NCBI GenBank assembly: GCA_020404105.1
Contig: JADBWH010000013.1
Location: forward strand, 56,716-120,715
Direction: 5' to 3'
DNA: 64,000 nt
Source: Pseudanabaena sp. M53BS1SP1A06MG
GTDB taxonomy: Bacteria; Cyanobacteriota; Cyanobacteriia; Pseudanabaenales; Pseudanabaenaceae
Positions 37,937 to 48,636 of the stretch are shown here, one piece after another. Within the stretch, counting starts at the first letter, position 1; every line of letters starts with the position of its first letter. The notes under the pieces were generated by a model. The model searched no databases. It was not told the origin of the DNA and saw nothing but the letters and a program-made list of their open reading frames with translations. The position numbers and the translations under genes were made by a program.

Positions 37937-38836
37937 GATTACTTCCCATGCATGACGATCTTTAAAAAGGTCAATCCCCATCAAACTTTTGAAAATGTAT
38001 AACAAAATTAAGATCGCAATTGTACTAGCGATGATTCTAGAGATCAGCAAGCTAATCAAGCCAAAGGTTTTGGGATTATCTTGGGGTTGACTGAGGGAAT
38101 AACCCTGTACCCCTTTTACCCCTAGTTCATTGGCAAATTGTAAAGAGGATTTATCATCAATACCTTTGACGATGCAATGTTTTTGAAATACTTTGCTGGT
38201 ATAAGCGATCGCGATCGCTAATTTCTTCTGATCTAGAGCTAAAGGCTGTCGGGCAAAGCTACGGTCTAGCTTAATCATTGAGATCGGTAGCTCTTGGAGT
38301 TGTGATAGGGAAAAATATTTGCCAGTAAAGTCATCAATCACAATCGAGCAGCCAATCATTTTTAATTCTGTGATAAAGGCGATCGCCTGTGATTGCATTT
38401 GACAAAGTATTGATTCGCTAATTTCAAAACTAATGCGTTTAGCGGTAACATTGTATTTACTCAGCCATTGGTGGAGTTGATGCGGAAATTGCTGATCGGC
38501 AAAAATTTCGTCGGATAAATTGATCGAAACCATTACTTTAGGCTGTTGGGCTAAGACTTGAATAGATTTTTCAACCACAATCCGATCTAACTGATAGAGC
38601 AATTGGGTATTTTGAAGCACCATTAACAATTCTTGCGGTTGACGGAGATTTCCTTGAGCGTCCCGCCAACGTACTAGCACCTCATTATGTAAAACCTTCC
38701 CCGTTGCCAGCTCATAGACAGGCTGAAACCATAATTCAAACTTATCGGCTTCCAGACGGATCTCTGGAAATACTTCTTCAAACTGAAGATCGACATGAGC
38801 AGTTGCTGAGGGATCAAATTCATTTTCCATAGTCAT
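37901..38836 (-). CDS. Degenerate EAL-domain protein with C-terminal membrane anchor
   Basis: The 311-residue protein contains an EAL domain (about 30-255) of the c-di-GMP phosphodiesterase family. The signature is EVL at 52-54 instead of [18 protein letters not shown] (167-170), IKLD (188-191) and QGY (244-246) are kept. The segment normally AEGVE reads VKGID (223-227), so a metal-ligand Glu is Asp. Reduced or absent catalysis with retained binding is possible. A hydrophobic helix follows (about 258-283). It overlaps the 3' end of mutS by 36 bases tail to tail. It starts five bases after the membrane protein at 38842, so it is co-transcribed with it and the O-antigen ligase. Confidence 0.75.
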   Translation of the reverse strand: MTMENEFDPSATAHVDLQFEEVFPEIRLEADKFELWFQPVYELATGKVLHNEVLVRWRDAQGNLRQPQELLMVLQNTQLLYQLDRIVVEKSIQVLAQQPKVMVSINLSDEIFADQQFPHQLHQWLSKYNVTAKRISFEISESILCQMQSQAIAFITELKMIGCSIVIDDFTGKYFSLSQLQELPISMIKLDRSFARQPLALDQKKLAIAIAYTSKVFQKHCIVKGIDDKSSLQFANELGVKGVQGYSLSQPQDNPKTFGLISLLISRIIASTIAILILLYIFKSLMGIDLFKDRHAWEVISDFFESIFGGK

Positions 38837-38841
38837 AATCC

Positions 38842-40131
38842 CTATTTGTTTTTAAAGTAAGCGATCGCATCTTCCGAATTATTTAGTAGACTTTTATAAT
38901 CTTTTTCTTGGAATAAATCGCTGATTTCTAAGGCTTGTTGGCGATCGTAGATCATAAATAATGGCTCTGGCTTCTTAATAAAGATGACTCCTTGGATGTC
39001 GTTGAGATTAAATTGATGGACTTCTCTAACATTAACCGTAGTCATGATCGGCATTCTTAATTTATTGATCACTCCCTTGAGGTGGTGTTTATCAATATAA
39101 ATGTGTTTAGATTGGCTAATTTGAGCGCCTCGAATAATAATTAAGGCGATCGCACTAATAATTCCCAGCCAGTCGTTCATCGATAATTGGAGATTTGTAA
39201 AAACACCTAAAATGCCATTAAAATTCAAATAAATTACTTGCTCTGCTTTGTAATAAGCAATCATCTGATCTAGCATTTCCCCAAAACGCGACATAAATCT
39301 AGAGATGATCAGCACAAATAATAAAAAACCAGAATCGTGGAGTACTTTGCCAAAAAATTTCCATGAATTATTAATCGTCCAATAGAAATATATATGCCAA
39401 TTCTGCGCCGTCTTCGTTAATTTAATACTATTATTACCTATGATTTTTCTTGATAATTTATCATGTCTATTGATAATAGAATTAATGTCTTGGCTTGCAT
39501 AATTAGTATAACCATCACTGTTAGCAAATCCTATCTGAATATGAAAGTAATCAGCAAGAGCGATCGCATGATTAATTGCATCACTAGAATTTAAATCTTC
39601 ATACATTAATAGCTTTTGTTCGTCATTCAAACAAACTGCAACTTGCCATGCGTTAGCGATCGTTTCTTTGAAAGCGCCACCCACAATCACAATATATTTA
39701 ATCTGAATGTAATTAATATTGTTCTCATGAAATCTTAGCTGTCTAGTTTCACCCTGTGGCGATATCATTGTCCAAGATACATTGCCATCCTTAGTATGAA
39801 CTAGCGAAGTAATCGTTTTCTTCTTAGAATTAAAATATCTTTGTTGGGTGAAAATCTTATCGAGATACCAGATAATGCTACAGACAAAAATAATTTGGAT
39901 GTGGTAATGCTGAAACCGATAAGTTGCAATAGACAAGAGGCAAAATACAGTAAAAAGAATTAAATTGAAAAAGTCATTATCTAATGATTCCCCCGCAATT
40001 AGTTCTGACCAAATTACATTATTAATATATTTTTGAATAGATTCTAATCCTCTTTTTAACCAGACAATTGGCAAAAGCAAGTGAGTATAAAAGGCTTCTT
40101 CATGATTGGGGATTTGACCTTGAAATTTCAT
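38842..40131 (-). CDS. Unknown membrane protein between O-antigen ligase and EAL genes
   Basis: The 429-residue protein has two adjacent helices near residues 57-90 (LILFTVFCLLSIATYRF, then IQIIFVCSIIWYL). A soluble domain of about 170 residues follows, then two more helices (FLLFVLIISRFMSRF and LGIISAIALIIIRG) and a C-terminal soluble part. Beta-rich stretches (TSLVHTKDGNVSWTMISPQG) suggest a PH-like or sensor fold, but I do not recognise the family. Its start overlaps the O-antigen ligase gene by 32 bases. The EAL gene follows five bases later, which indicates one operon. It also has lower G+C than its neighbours in its middle part. Confidence 0.65.
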   Translation of the reverse strand: MKFQGQIPNHEEAFYTHLLLPIVWLKRGLESIQKYINNVIWSELIAGESLDNDFFNLILFTVFCLLSIATYRFQHYHIQIIFVCSIIWYLDKIFTQQRYFNSKKKTITSLVHTKDGNVSWTMISPQGETRQLRFHENNINYIQIKYIVIVGGAFKETIANAWQVAVCLNDEQKLLMYEDLNSSDAINHAIALADYFHIQIGFANSDGYTNYASQDINSIINRHDKLSRKIIGNNSIKLTKTAQNWHIYFYWTINNSWKFFGKVLHDSGFLLFVLIISRFMSRFGEMLDQMIAYYKAEQVIYLNFNGILGVFTNLQLSMNDWLGIISAIALIIIRGAQISQSKHIYIDKHHLKGVINKLRMPIMTTVNVREVHQFNLNDIQGVIFIKKPEPLFMIYDRQQALEISDLFQEKDYKSLLNNSEDAIAYFKNK

Positions 40132-41407
40132 CTGTTTGAATAGATTGTGATGATTTTGCTAATCCGTATATGCTACCGAGCAATAACCATAGCAACATAC
40201 TAATACGCGGTTCATAAAATACTATGTCTAACCAGCCTGATAGTATACATAAGATAATGCTGATGGCAACAATGACTATTGTTCCTTCTGTCTGTTGAGC
40301 AAATTTTGATTTCAGCGATGCCCAAATTGTCCAGATAATAGTGGCAATGAATCCTATCAATGCGGGAATCCCCGAACCCACAGCGATCGCCATGAAGAAA
40401 TTATGCTCATGGGGCAAACCGCGTAAATCATAGCCCATCGACTGTGCGATTAATGGGAAATTTCGTAAACCCCAACCTTGAATGGGATGCTGATAAATTA
40501 ATGAAAGCGCAAATTGCCATGCATTCACGCGATTGGCTGTCGATGCGTAGTCGCTAAATTTCGGATCAACGGTACTAGACAAACGATTGACAAATCCTTC
40601 TGGTAATAGTGATCGCAATGCTTCTCCTCCTAACCCAAATTTCTGTCCAAATACTGCCCAAGCAATTAACAACATCATTAGACCAAATCCCCCCACTAGT
40701 TTCCACTGGCGGTAATACAGAGAGATCGCTACAAATCCTAAGATGGCTAATCCCCAAGCATTGCGGGAACTGGTGAGAATGAGGATACATATTCCTAATG
40801 CAAGCGCAATTAAGGTAATCCACTTTTGCGATTTAGTAATACTTTTGACCTTACCAATCGCAAAATGAAAAGCAATCGGAATGATTGTTAGTAAATAAAC
40901 GGCTGTTTCATTAAAATGTCCAAAAATTGACTGAATACGTCGATCTGAACTAAAACCCATGGGGATCGGATAGCTATCAAAAATTACTTTAGGAAAGATC
41001 CAATCTGGTCGATTGATCATTGCTTGTAAAATTCCAAACCCACTGACATAAAGAGAGCTAAATACTAACAGCCACAAAAGATGAATCAATTGAGCAGGTG
41101 TACGAATGACAAAACTAGTAATAGCTGCTAATAGAAAATAAGGTAAAAAGTTAGCTAGTCCCCCCGCAGCCGTACCAATATTAAAAGCAATAATCGTTGT
41201 TAAGATCATCCATACTGATAAACAGAAATATGCACGATTAATAGGTGTAGTGATCGCTTTCCAGTCATGACGAAAAAAGATCCATAAAATTAGTAAAGAT
41301 GCTAAAAATGGCATAAATACATTACTGATTGGTAACAAAATTGCAATAATTTGTAACCATTTCCACTCCAACTGTAATTCTTTTTCTGCAGTCGGTTGCC
41401 AGAGCAT
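40100..41407 (-). CDS. O-antigen ligase / Wzy-like polymerase family protein
   Basis: The 435-residue protein has about eleven membrane helices and the Wzy_C domain typical of O-antigen ligase and polymerase enzymes. The large periplasmic loop contains STANRVNAWQFALSLIYQHP, then GWGLRNFPLI and GLPHEHNFFMAIAVGSGIPA. The H-x-H-N motif after helix pairs is characteristic. It would join or polymerise lipid-linked glycans on the periplasmic side. It is the first gene of a three-gene overlapping run with the unknown membrane protein and the EAL protein. Confidence 0.82.
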   Translation of the reverse strand: MLWQPTAEKELQLEWKWLQIIAILLPISNVFMPFLASLLILWIFFRHDWKAITTPINRAYFCLSVWMILTTIIAFNIGTAAGGLANFLPYFLLAAITSFVIRTPAQLIHLLWLLVFSSLYVSGFGILQAMINRPDWIFPKVIFDSYPIPMGFSSDRRIQSIFGHFNETAVYLLTIIPIAFHFAIGKVKSITKSQKWITLIALALGICILILTSSRNAWGLAILGFVAISLYYRQWKLVGGFGLMMLLIAWAVFGQKFGLGGEALRSLLPEGFVNRLSSTVDPKFSDYASTANRVNAWQFALSLIYQHPIQGWGLRNFPLIAQSMGYDLRGLPHEHNFFMAIAVGSGIPALIGFIATIIWTIWASLKSKFAQQTEGTIVIVAISIILCILSGWLDIVFYEPRISMLLWLLLGSIYGLAKSSQSIQTDEISRSNPQS

Positions 41408-41445
41408 TTATTTGTCCCCTATATATCGCTATGAAATATTACCTT

Positions 41446-41486
41446 AAAAAAGTAAAGGGAGCGCAATGCGCTCCCTTTACTTTTTT
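41446..41486. terminator. Strong palindrome between groEL and the O-antigen ligase gene
   Basis: Arms AAAAAAGTAAAGGGAGCGC with loop AAT. It has A/T tracts on both sides, as in a terminator. It is downstream of groEL. Confidence 0.7.
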
Positions 41487-41501
41487 GGGTAGTCATGCAA
41501 T

Positions 41502-41542
41502 GTAAATGTGTTGCGGGCGCTTCGCGCCCGCAACACATTTAC
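41502..41542. repeat. Perfect hairpin downstream of groEL
   Basis: Arms GTAAATGTGTTGCGGGCGC with loop TTC. There is no T-run. It resembles the other GC-cored palindromes of the window. Confidence 0.7.
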
Positions 41543-41596
41543 TAGAAAAATTACTTTGCAGTAATACCCTTTTTTTAAGATATAAAGGATTGATGA

Positions 41597-43243
<1,647 letters not shown>

Positions 43244-43272
43244 TTAAGTAATGGGTTAACAGAGAATTTGAT

Positions 43273-43347
43273 GATTGGTAATGGGAAATAGGTGATTGGT
43301 GATTGGGTCTCGATCTCAGTTACCGATTACCAATTACCTATCACCAG
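43273..43347. repeat. Inverted heptad repeats between groES and groEL
   Basis: Five heptads of the GATTGGT type (43273-43307) face four of the complementary TTACCGA/TTACCAA type (43320-43347). The two arrays can fold into an imperfect hairpin in the groESL message. Confidence 0.7.
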
Positions 43348-43350
43348 TGA

Positions 43351-43662
43351 CTATGAAACGATCGCTAAAATATCTTTTTCGGCAAGCAATACATACTCAT
43401 CAGCGCCGAGTTTGATATCAGTGCCAGCATATTTGGAGTAGAGAACTTTGTCTCCAACTTTAACTTCGAGGGCTTGGCGAACTCCTTTGTCATCAAGTTT
43501 GCCAGGACCTACTGCGGCAATTTCGCCAACTTGGGGCTTTTCTTTTGCGGTCTCAGGCAAGAAAATACCACCTGCGGTTTTTTCTTCTTTAGCGCTTACT
43601 TTGATAAATACGCGATCGGCTAAAGGCTTTACAGTTGTTACGTTTAATGTCGTTGTTGCCAT
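43351..43662 (-). CDS. groES: Co-chaperonin GroES
   Basis: The 103-residue protein forms the heptameric lid of Gro[22 protein letters not shown], then [14 protein letters not shown] (mobile loop) and [20 protein letters not shown] are standard. It is the first gene of the groESL operon. The CIRCE element lies 49 bases before the start codon. Confidence 0.97.
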   Translation of the reverse strand: MATTTLNVTTVKPLADRVFIKVSAKEEKTAGGIFLPETAKEKPQVGEIAAVGPGKLDDKGVRQALEVKVGDKVLYSKYAGTDIKLGADEYVLLAEKDILAIVS

Positions 43663-43710
43663 AGGTATTCACTCATTGGACTAGCGTTTTGAGGCTTTGT
43701 CTAGAGTGGT

Positions 43711-43737
43711 TTAGCACTCTAGGTGACTGAGTGCTAA
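43711..43737. promoter_or_regulatory. CIRCE operator of groESL
   Basis: TTAGCACTC and GAGTGCTAA separated by nine bases is an exact CIRCE inverted repeat, the binding site of heat-shock repressor HrcA. It is placed upstream of groES. Confidence 0.95.
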
Positions 43738-44068
43738 TTTAACCGAAAGGGTTGCAATGTCTATAGTGTGGTTTACCGAACTGAATGTAGACAAATTGAT
43801 TTATGCTGTCATTAAAAAGCAGTGAGATCTTTCAAACTCTTTGCTTTTTGTTCAATCGACTTTCTCTCTATGCTTTTTCGTTACATTTTGAATCCTTGGT
43901 TGATTCCTAATTCTCAGTTGCACATCGCTTAGTAGGCTATAGAAAAAAAAAAGAGTTAGCTAGTACAAACCAAAACCTAAGAAGCGCCGCAACTCATCTT
44001 CTAGTTTTATGTCCTAAGCAAAACTTACTTTGCTATAGGTATCATAATTAAGCAAATATCTAAATAAC
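43738..44068. other. Intergenic region between divergent groESL and rmlB
   Basis: About 330 bases without a gene. It should contain the rmlB promoter and upstream elements of groESL. A run of ten A at about 43945-43955 is the only conspicuous feature. Confidence 0.4.
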
Positions 44069-45091
44069 ATGCTTCAAAAAACTTTTCGTAAAGTGCTTGT
44101 AACAGGTGGAGCAGGTTTTATTGGCTCCAATTTTGTGCGCTATGCTCTAGATCACCACTCTGATTGGGAAATTGTAGTTTTAGATAAACTTACCTATGCA
44201 GGAAATTTAGATAATCTCAAGGATATCTGCGATCGCCTAACTTTCATCCAAGGTGATATTGCAAATCCTGATGATGTGGAAAAATCTGTAAAGGGGGTAG
44301 ATTGCATTCTCAATTTTGCGGCGGAAAGTCATGTTGATCGTAGTCTCCGAGATCCTCGACCTTTCATTCAGACCAATATTGAGGGAACGTTACTATTACT
44401 AGAGGCAGCTCGAAAATATCAAGTCTCTCGCTTCTTACATGTGTCTACCGATGAAGTCTATGGGGACTTAGCAGGTAGCGATCAGCATTCTCTTGAGAGC
44501 GATGTACTTACACCTCGTAGTCCCTATGCTGCATCAAAAGCAGGTGCCGAACATTTAGTTTTTGCCTATGGGATTAGCTACGGATTGGATGTGGTGATCA
44601 CACGCGGCTCCAATACCTATGGGCTATATCAATATCCCGAAAAAATCATCCCTCTCTTTATTACTAATGCTTTAGAAACTAAGTCTTTACCGATTTATGG
44701 TGATGGCTCAGCAGTACGGGATTATCTCTACGTTGAAGACCACTGCTCAGGGATTGATACGGTTTTACATCGTGGTAAAGGTGGGCAAGCCTATAACCTT
44801 GGGGCGCGGTTAGAAATATCAGGAGTTACAGTAGCTCAAACCATTTTAGATTTACTTGATCTCCCAACCTCGTTAATGCAATATGTACGCGATCGCCCCG
44901 GACATGACTATCGCTATTCAGTTGATCCTAGTGCGGCAGAGGCTTTAGGTTGGCAAAGACAATGGGACTTTCAGCGTGGCATGGCTCAAACGGTAGCTTG
45001 GTATAAGCAGCATCCAGAATGGTGGCAAGCAGTAAAAGCAAAGAAAGTATTTCAGGAGCACTACAGCCAGTGGTACGCCAATCCTAAATAA
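44069..45091 (+). CDS. rmlB: dTDP-glucose 4,6-dehydratase
   Basis: RmlB (RfbB) turns dTDP-glucose into dTDP-4-keto-6-deoxyglucose, the branch point for rhamnose and many deoxy or amino sugars. The 340-residue extended SDR has the NAD motif TGGAGFIGSNFV near 12-23. The motif HVSTDEVYGD and the catalytic YAASK (Tyr153, Lys157) are present. NTYGLYQYPEKIIPLFI follows. rmlA starts 56 bases downstream. No rmlC or rmlD is next to the pair in this window. Confidence 0.95.
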   Translation: MLQKTFRKVLVTGGAGFIGSNFVRYALDHHSDWEIVVLDKLTYAGNLDNLKDICDRLTFIQGDIANPDDVEKSVKGVDCILNFAAESHVDRSLRDPRPFIQTNIEGTLLLLEAARKYQVSRFLHVSTDEVYGDLAGSDQHSLESDVLTPRSPYAASKAGAEHLVFAYGISYGLDVVITRGSNTYGLYQYPEKIIPLFITNALETKSLPIYGDGSAVRDYLYVEDHCSGIDTVLHRGKGGQAYNLGARLEISGVTVAQTILDLLDLPTSLMQYVRDRPGHDYRYSVDPSAAEALGWQRQWDFQRGMAQTVAWYKQHPEWWQAVKAKKVFQEHYSQWYANPK

Positions 45092-45147
45092 TAAGCACGC
45101 CCTAAGAGTCAATTTCTTATAGCCACTACAATAAACGGTTAATCATC

Positions 45148-46221
45148 ATGAAAGCTTTGATTTTATCGGGAGGTAAAGGTACACGCCTTAGACCCTTAAC
45201 CTATACAGGTGCTAAACAACTAGTTCCAGTTGCAAACAAACCAATTCTTTGGTATGGAATTGAGAGTATTGTGGCAGCAGGTATTCAGGAGATTGGTATT
45301 ATTATCAGTCCTGAAACTGGCGAAGAAGTTAAAACTAAGACAGGCAATGGTGATCGCTTTGGTGCCAATATTCAATATATTTTGCAACCACAACCATTAG
45401 GGCTTGCCCATGCAGTAGCAACTGCCCAATACTTTCTTCAAGACTCAGCTTTCTTGCTCTTTCTTGGCGATACTCTACTAGAAGATCCTCTAGAGCCATT
45501 ACTAACCAAATTTCAGCAGCAACAACTTGATTCTTTATTATTGTTATGCGAGGTTGCTGATCCTAGAGCCTTTGGTGTCGCTAAAATTGATGAGAATGGT
45601 AAGCTGGTTCAGATGATAGAAAAGCCTAAAAATCCACCATCCAATTTAGCTTTAGTTGGTGTTTATTTCTTTAGTACATCAATTCATCAAGCGATCGCCT
45701 CGATTCAACCTTCTGCTAGAGGTGAACTAGAAATTACCGATGCAATTCAATATCTAATTAATACTAATCAAAAAGTTGAGTTCTCTCAGCTTCAGGGCTG
45801 GTGGCTAGATACAGGTAGAAAAGATGATATCTTAACCGCTAATCAAATCATTCTTGATGCCTATCTTAACTCTGAAAATTTGGGTGAAATCGATTCTAAA
45901 AGTAATGTTAGTGGCAGGGTGAAAGTAGGGAAAGGGAGTAAAGTTGTTAACTGTAAGATTCGAGGACCCGTCATTATTGGAGAAAACTGCTATCTAGAAC
46001 ATGCTTATATTGGACCTTATACTAGTATTAGCGATCGCGTCACTATTATTGACTGTGACCTAGAGCATAGTGTAATTCTCAACGATGCCAAAATCACCAA
46101 TATTCATCAGCGTATAATCGATAGTATGATTGGTCAAAGAGTCATAATGAATGTAGCTCCTAAGCGTCCTCAAGCCATCCGCCTCATGGTAGGAGATGAC
46201 TCTCAACTAGAAATTTCTTAG
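45148..46221 (+). CDS. rmlA: Glucose-1-phosphate thymidylyltransferase, long form
   Basis: This enzyme makes dTDP-glucose from glucose-1-phosphate and dTTP, supplying RmlB. The 357-residue protein has the nucleotidyltransferase signature LILSGGKGTRLRPLTYTGAK. FLLFLGDTLLEDP and IEKPKNPPSN (Lys) follow. A C-terminal left-handed beta-helix region (about 235-340; VKVGKGSKVVNCKIRGPVII) marks the long RmlA/StrD-like type rather than the 290-residue enterobacterial form. A MITE lies 35 bases downstream. Confidence 0.92.
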   Translation: MKALILSGGKGTRLRPLTYTGAKQLVPVANKPILWYGIESIVAAGIQEIGIIISPETGEEVKTKTGNGDRFGANIQYILQPQPLGLAHAVATAQYFLQDSAFLLFLGDTLLEDPLEPLLTKFQQQQLDSLLLLCEVADPRAFGVAKIDENGKLVQMIEKPKNPPSNLALVGVYFFSTSIHQAIASIQPSARGELEITDAIQYLINTNQKVEFSQLQGWWLDTGRKDDILTANQIILDAYLNSENLGEIDSKSNVSGRVKVGKGSKVVNCKIRGPVIIGENCYLEHAYIGPYTSISDRVTIIDCDLEHSVILNDAKITNIHQRIIDSMIGQRVIMNVAPKRPQAIRLMVGDDSQLEIS

Positions 46222-46255
46222 GTAATTACAGTGTGCTGCGATCAATGTTTTATTT

Positions 46256-46412
46256 AATGCCAGTTCGGGTTAAGATGGTAAACTTTCAAATTACAAAAGT
46301 AAACGCCTTGATAAGCAAGTCATTTACTTTTGTCAGTTATGGAGAGATAGAGAGGTTTTGCTTAGTAAAACCTCTCTATAAAGTCATTTGCAAATTATCC
46401 TAGACTCACTTT
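46256..46412. mobile_element. MITE with IS982-like ends, copy 2
   Basis: The ends AATGCCAGTTCGGGTTAAG (left) and AAAGTGAGTCTAGGATAATT (right, inverted) and two internal hairpins follow the same plan as the 30188-30334 copy. The hairpins are ACAAAAGTAAACGCCTTG with its partner, and AGAGAGGTTTTGCTTAGTAA with its partner. The hairpins carry mismatches, so this copy is older or decayed. A short ATTT duplication flanks it. It lies between rmlA and the FkbM gene; the remaining 237 bases to 46649 show nothing else. Confidence 0.7.
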
Positions 46413-46649
46413 ATTTAAATTACCGTTAAAATTTTAGCCGACAACAACTTAAATTAAATTATTATCTTGTAGTCCTTATAGCTAATAGCTACATTAAAAA
46501 AAATACCAATATTGATATTGACAAGCTTAAAATCTAAAATTAGCACACAAAAATATAGTTACTTGATCTAGATTTTGTAGATATTTGTGTGGATCGTTAT
46601 CTAGATTATGGTTTAATACTATTAGCCCTAAATATTTTAGACACCGCAC

Positions 46650-47369
46650 ATGATTAAACAAATAATTAAATCAGTTTTGCTTTCACTTGGTGTTAATAAA
46701 AGCAACAATGATTCTTCATTAATGTCATTGAGAGCAGCTTTAAATAGGATATGCAAAAAAGAAATTCAAGTCCATACAGTAATAGATATAGGTGCATCTG
46801 ATGGTCGTTGGACTAAGCAAGTAAAGCCATATTTTCCGAATGCTTTTTATTATCTAATTGAAGCTAATAATTTTCATCATAAATCCTTAGAAAAGATTAA
46901 GGCATCTACAAGCAATATTGATTTTGTAATAGCAGCAGCAGGAGATAGAAACGGGGAAATATATTTTGATGCTTCTGATCCATTTGGAGGATTAGCTCTA
47001 CAAGTTCCTTCTAGTTCATCTGATATTAAAGTTCCAGTAGTTACAGTTGACTCAATTTGCCAAAATCACAATTTAACTCCGCCATTTTTAATTAAACTTG
47101 ATACACATGGATTTGAAGTTCCTATTTTTGAAGGTGCTACTGAAACTTTAATAAACACTAATTTTATTGTTGTAGAGACTTACAACTTTGACATAGCCGA
47201 TAAAAGTTTGCGTTTTTATCAAAACTGTCAGTATTTAGAAGAAAAAGGATTTCGATGTGTAGATATATGCGAGCCACTCTTTAGAAAAAGAGATGATGCA
47301 CTGTGGCAATTTGATTTGTTTTTTATCAAAGATAATCATCCCACTTTTTCTTGCGATTCTTGGAGTTAG
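46650..47369 (+). CDS. FkbM family methyltransferase
   Basis: The 239-residue protein shows the FkbM methyltransferase pattern: [20 protein letters not shown] (SAM motif I), [11 protein letters not shown], then [20 protein letters not shown] and [18 protein letters not shown]. FkbM-type enzymes O-methylate sugars or other acceptors; here a glycan substrate is likely from context. The downstream glycosyltransferase starts 17 bases after its stop. Low G+C like the rest of the island. Confidence 0.85.
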   Translation: MIKQIIKSVLLSLGVNKSNNDSSLMSLRAALNRICKKEIQVHTVIDIGASDGRWTKQVKPYFPNAFYYLIEANNFHHKSLEKIKASTSNIDFVIAAAGDRNGEIYFDASDPFGGLALQVPSSSSDIKVPVVTVDSICQNHNLTPPFLIKLDTHGFEVPIFEGATETLINTNFIVVETYNFDIADKSLRFYQNCQYLEEKGFRCVDICEPLFRKRDDALWQFDLFFIKDNHPTFSCDSWS

Positions 47370-47386
47370 TTCTAGATTTTAAAACA

Positions 47387-48280
47387 ATGACACAAAAGCA
47401 ACCATTAATTTCTATAGTTACTCCTTCTTATAATCAAGCTGAGTTCTTAGAAGCAACGATTCAAAGTGTACTTTCTCAAAACTATTCTAATTTAGAATAT
47501 ATCATTATTGACGGTGGATCAACAGATGGCAGTATTGAGATTATCAAAAAATATGAAAAATATCTATACTTTTGGTGCTCAGAACCAGATAATGGTCAAT
47601 ATGATGCAATAAACAAAGGATTTTCTCGATCTAATGGTGAAATTATGGCGTGGATAAATAGCGACGATATGTATTTGCCATGGGCATTTAAAACAGTTGC
47701 AAATATTATGTATGAGTTGCCAGAGGTTAAGTGGCTAACAACTCTTAAGCCTTTATGTTGGGACTATTATGGAGTCTGCATTGAGGGACATAATGTACTT
47801 GGATTTTCTCTAGATGCTTTTCTTGATGGTTGTTATGTTCATAATAATTCCTATGGTATAGGCCACATACAACAAGAATCAACTTTTTGGAAAAGAGAAA
47901 TTTGGCATTTGGCTGGTGGCTATGTTAGTACTGATCTAAACCTTGCTAGTGATTTTGAGCTATGGACTAGGTTTTATTTATATACTAATTTATATGGAAC
48001 AATATCTCCACTAGGTGGTTTTCGTCTTCAACATAATCAAAGAAGCCAAGATATTAATAAATACTTAGAAGAAGCTACTTGTTCCTTAGCCAAAGTTAGA
48101 GAAAGTCTTAATTGGAAACCTAGCATTTGGAAAGAACTATTACTAATATCTAAATTTCGTAAAATACCCAAATTAAATAAATTAATGCTACGTAAATTTG
48201 GATATATGGGCAATAGAGTTATAAGAATAGATAAAAACAAACCAAATTCTAGATGGGCTATTCAAGAATATAGATTTTAG
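47387..48280 (+). CDS. Family 2 glycosyltransferase
   Basis: A 297-residue GT-A enzyme. The start is [20 protein letters not shown] and the nucleotide/metal region is [20 protein letters not shown], then [12 protein letters not shown]. It transfers a sugar from an NDP-sugar to an unknown acceptor on the cytoplasmic side. An in-frame ATG at 47351 would overlap the FkbM gene and add a non-family leader; ATG at 47387 gives the canonical start. It is the last rightward gene of the island. Confidence 0.87.
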   Translation: MTQKQPLISIVTPSYNQAEFLEATIQSVLSQNYSNLEYIIIDGGSTDGSIEIIKKYEKYLYFWCSEPDNGQYDAINKGFSRSNGEIMAWINSDDMYLPWAFKTVANIMYELPEVKWLTTLKPLCWDYYGVCIEGHNVLGFSLDAFLDGCYVHNNSYGIGHIQQESTFWKREIWHLAGGYVSTDLNLASDFELWTRFYLYTNLYGTISPLGGFRLQHNQRSQDINKYLEEATCSLAKVRESLNWKPSIWKELLLISKFRKIPKLNKLMLRKFGYMGNRVIRIDKNKPNSRWAIQEYRF

Positions 48281-48381
48281 AAATTATCAGTAGCAACCAA
48301 CCCTAAGTGTAACTAAGATACTTGTGGAGTGATACGAAGTAATGTTTCAGAACTAAAATTCCTGACTATTACGCTTTCTTT

Positions 48382-48601
48382 AATGTGAGTTCGATATAAG
48401 GAAAAGGATAAAAAAGGGAGAAACCGATAAGCTGAAAATAATTAAAACAAGTTCAGCGAAGTAACTCCCATGACTAATAGCTTAGAAGCCCTATTCTGCC
48501 ATGTTGATGATTTTTGGAAGATATTTGAGCCAAAATGGCGACAAATTTTGCGCCTTTTTGGTGGACATGAAATGGGCGTTTCATTACCTATCCCCGATTA
48601 G
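48382..48601 (+). pseudogene. IS982 family transposase remnant with left end
   Basis: The left end AATGTGAGTTCGATATAAGG (48382-48401) is followed by an ATG at 48470. The reading frame MTNSLEALFCHVDDFWKIFE then PKWRQ matches the N-terminus of IS982-type transposases (LEALFCHVDDFxxxFEPxW). After about 26 residues the frame diverges (ILRLFGGHEMGVSLPIPD) and stops at 48601. No right end was found. The left end equals the ends of the MITEs at 30188 and 46256. The rest of the 48281-48636 gap is empty. Confidence 0.75.
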
Positions 48602-48636
48602 CTGACCAGTGCTAGTTGAGCTGAAATATCCATGAT

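Noticed and set aside
43738..44068. RNA gene or riboswitch between groESL and rmlB
   Set aside because: No tRNA-like cloverleaf, conserved riboswitch motif or strong hairpin was seen.
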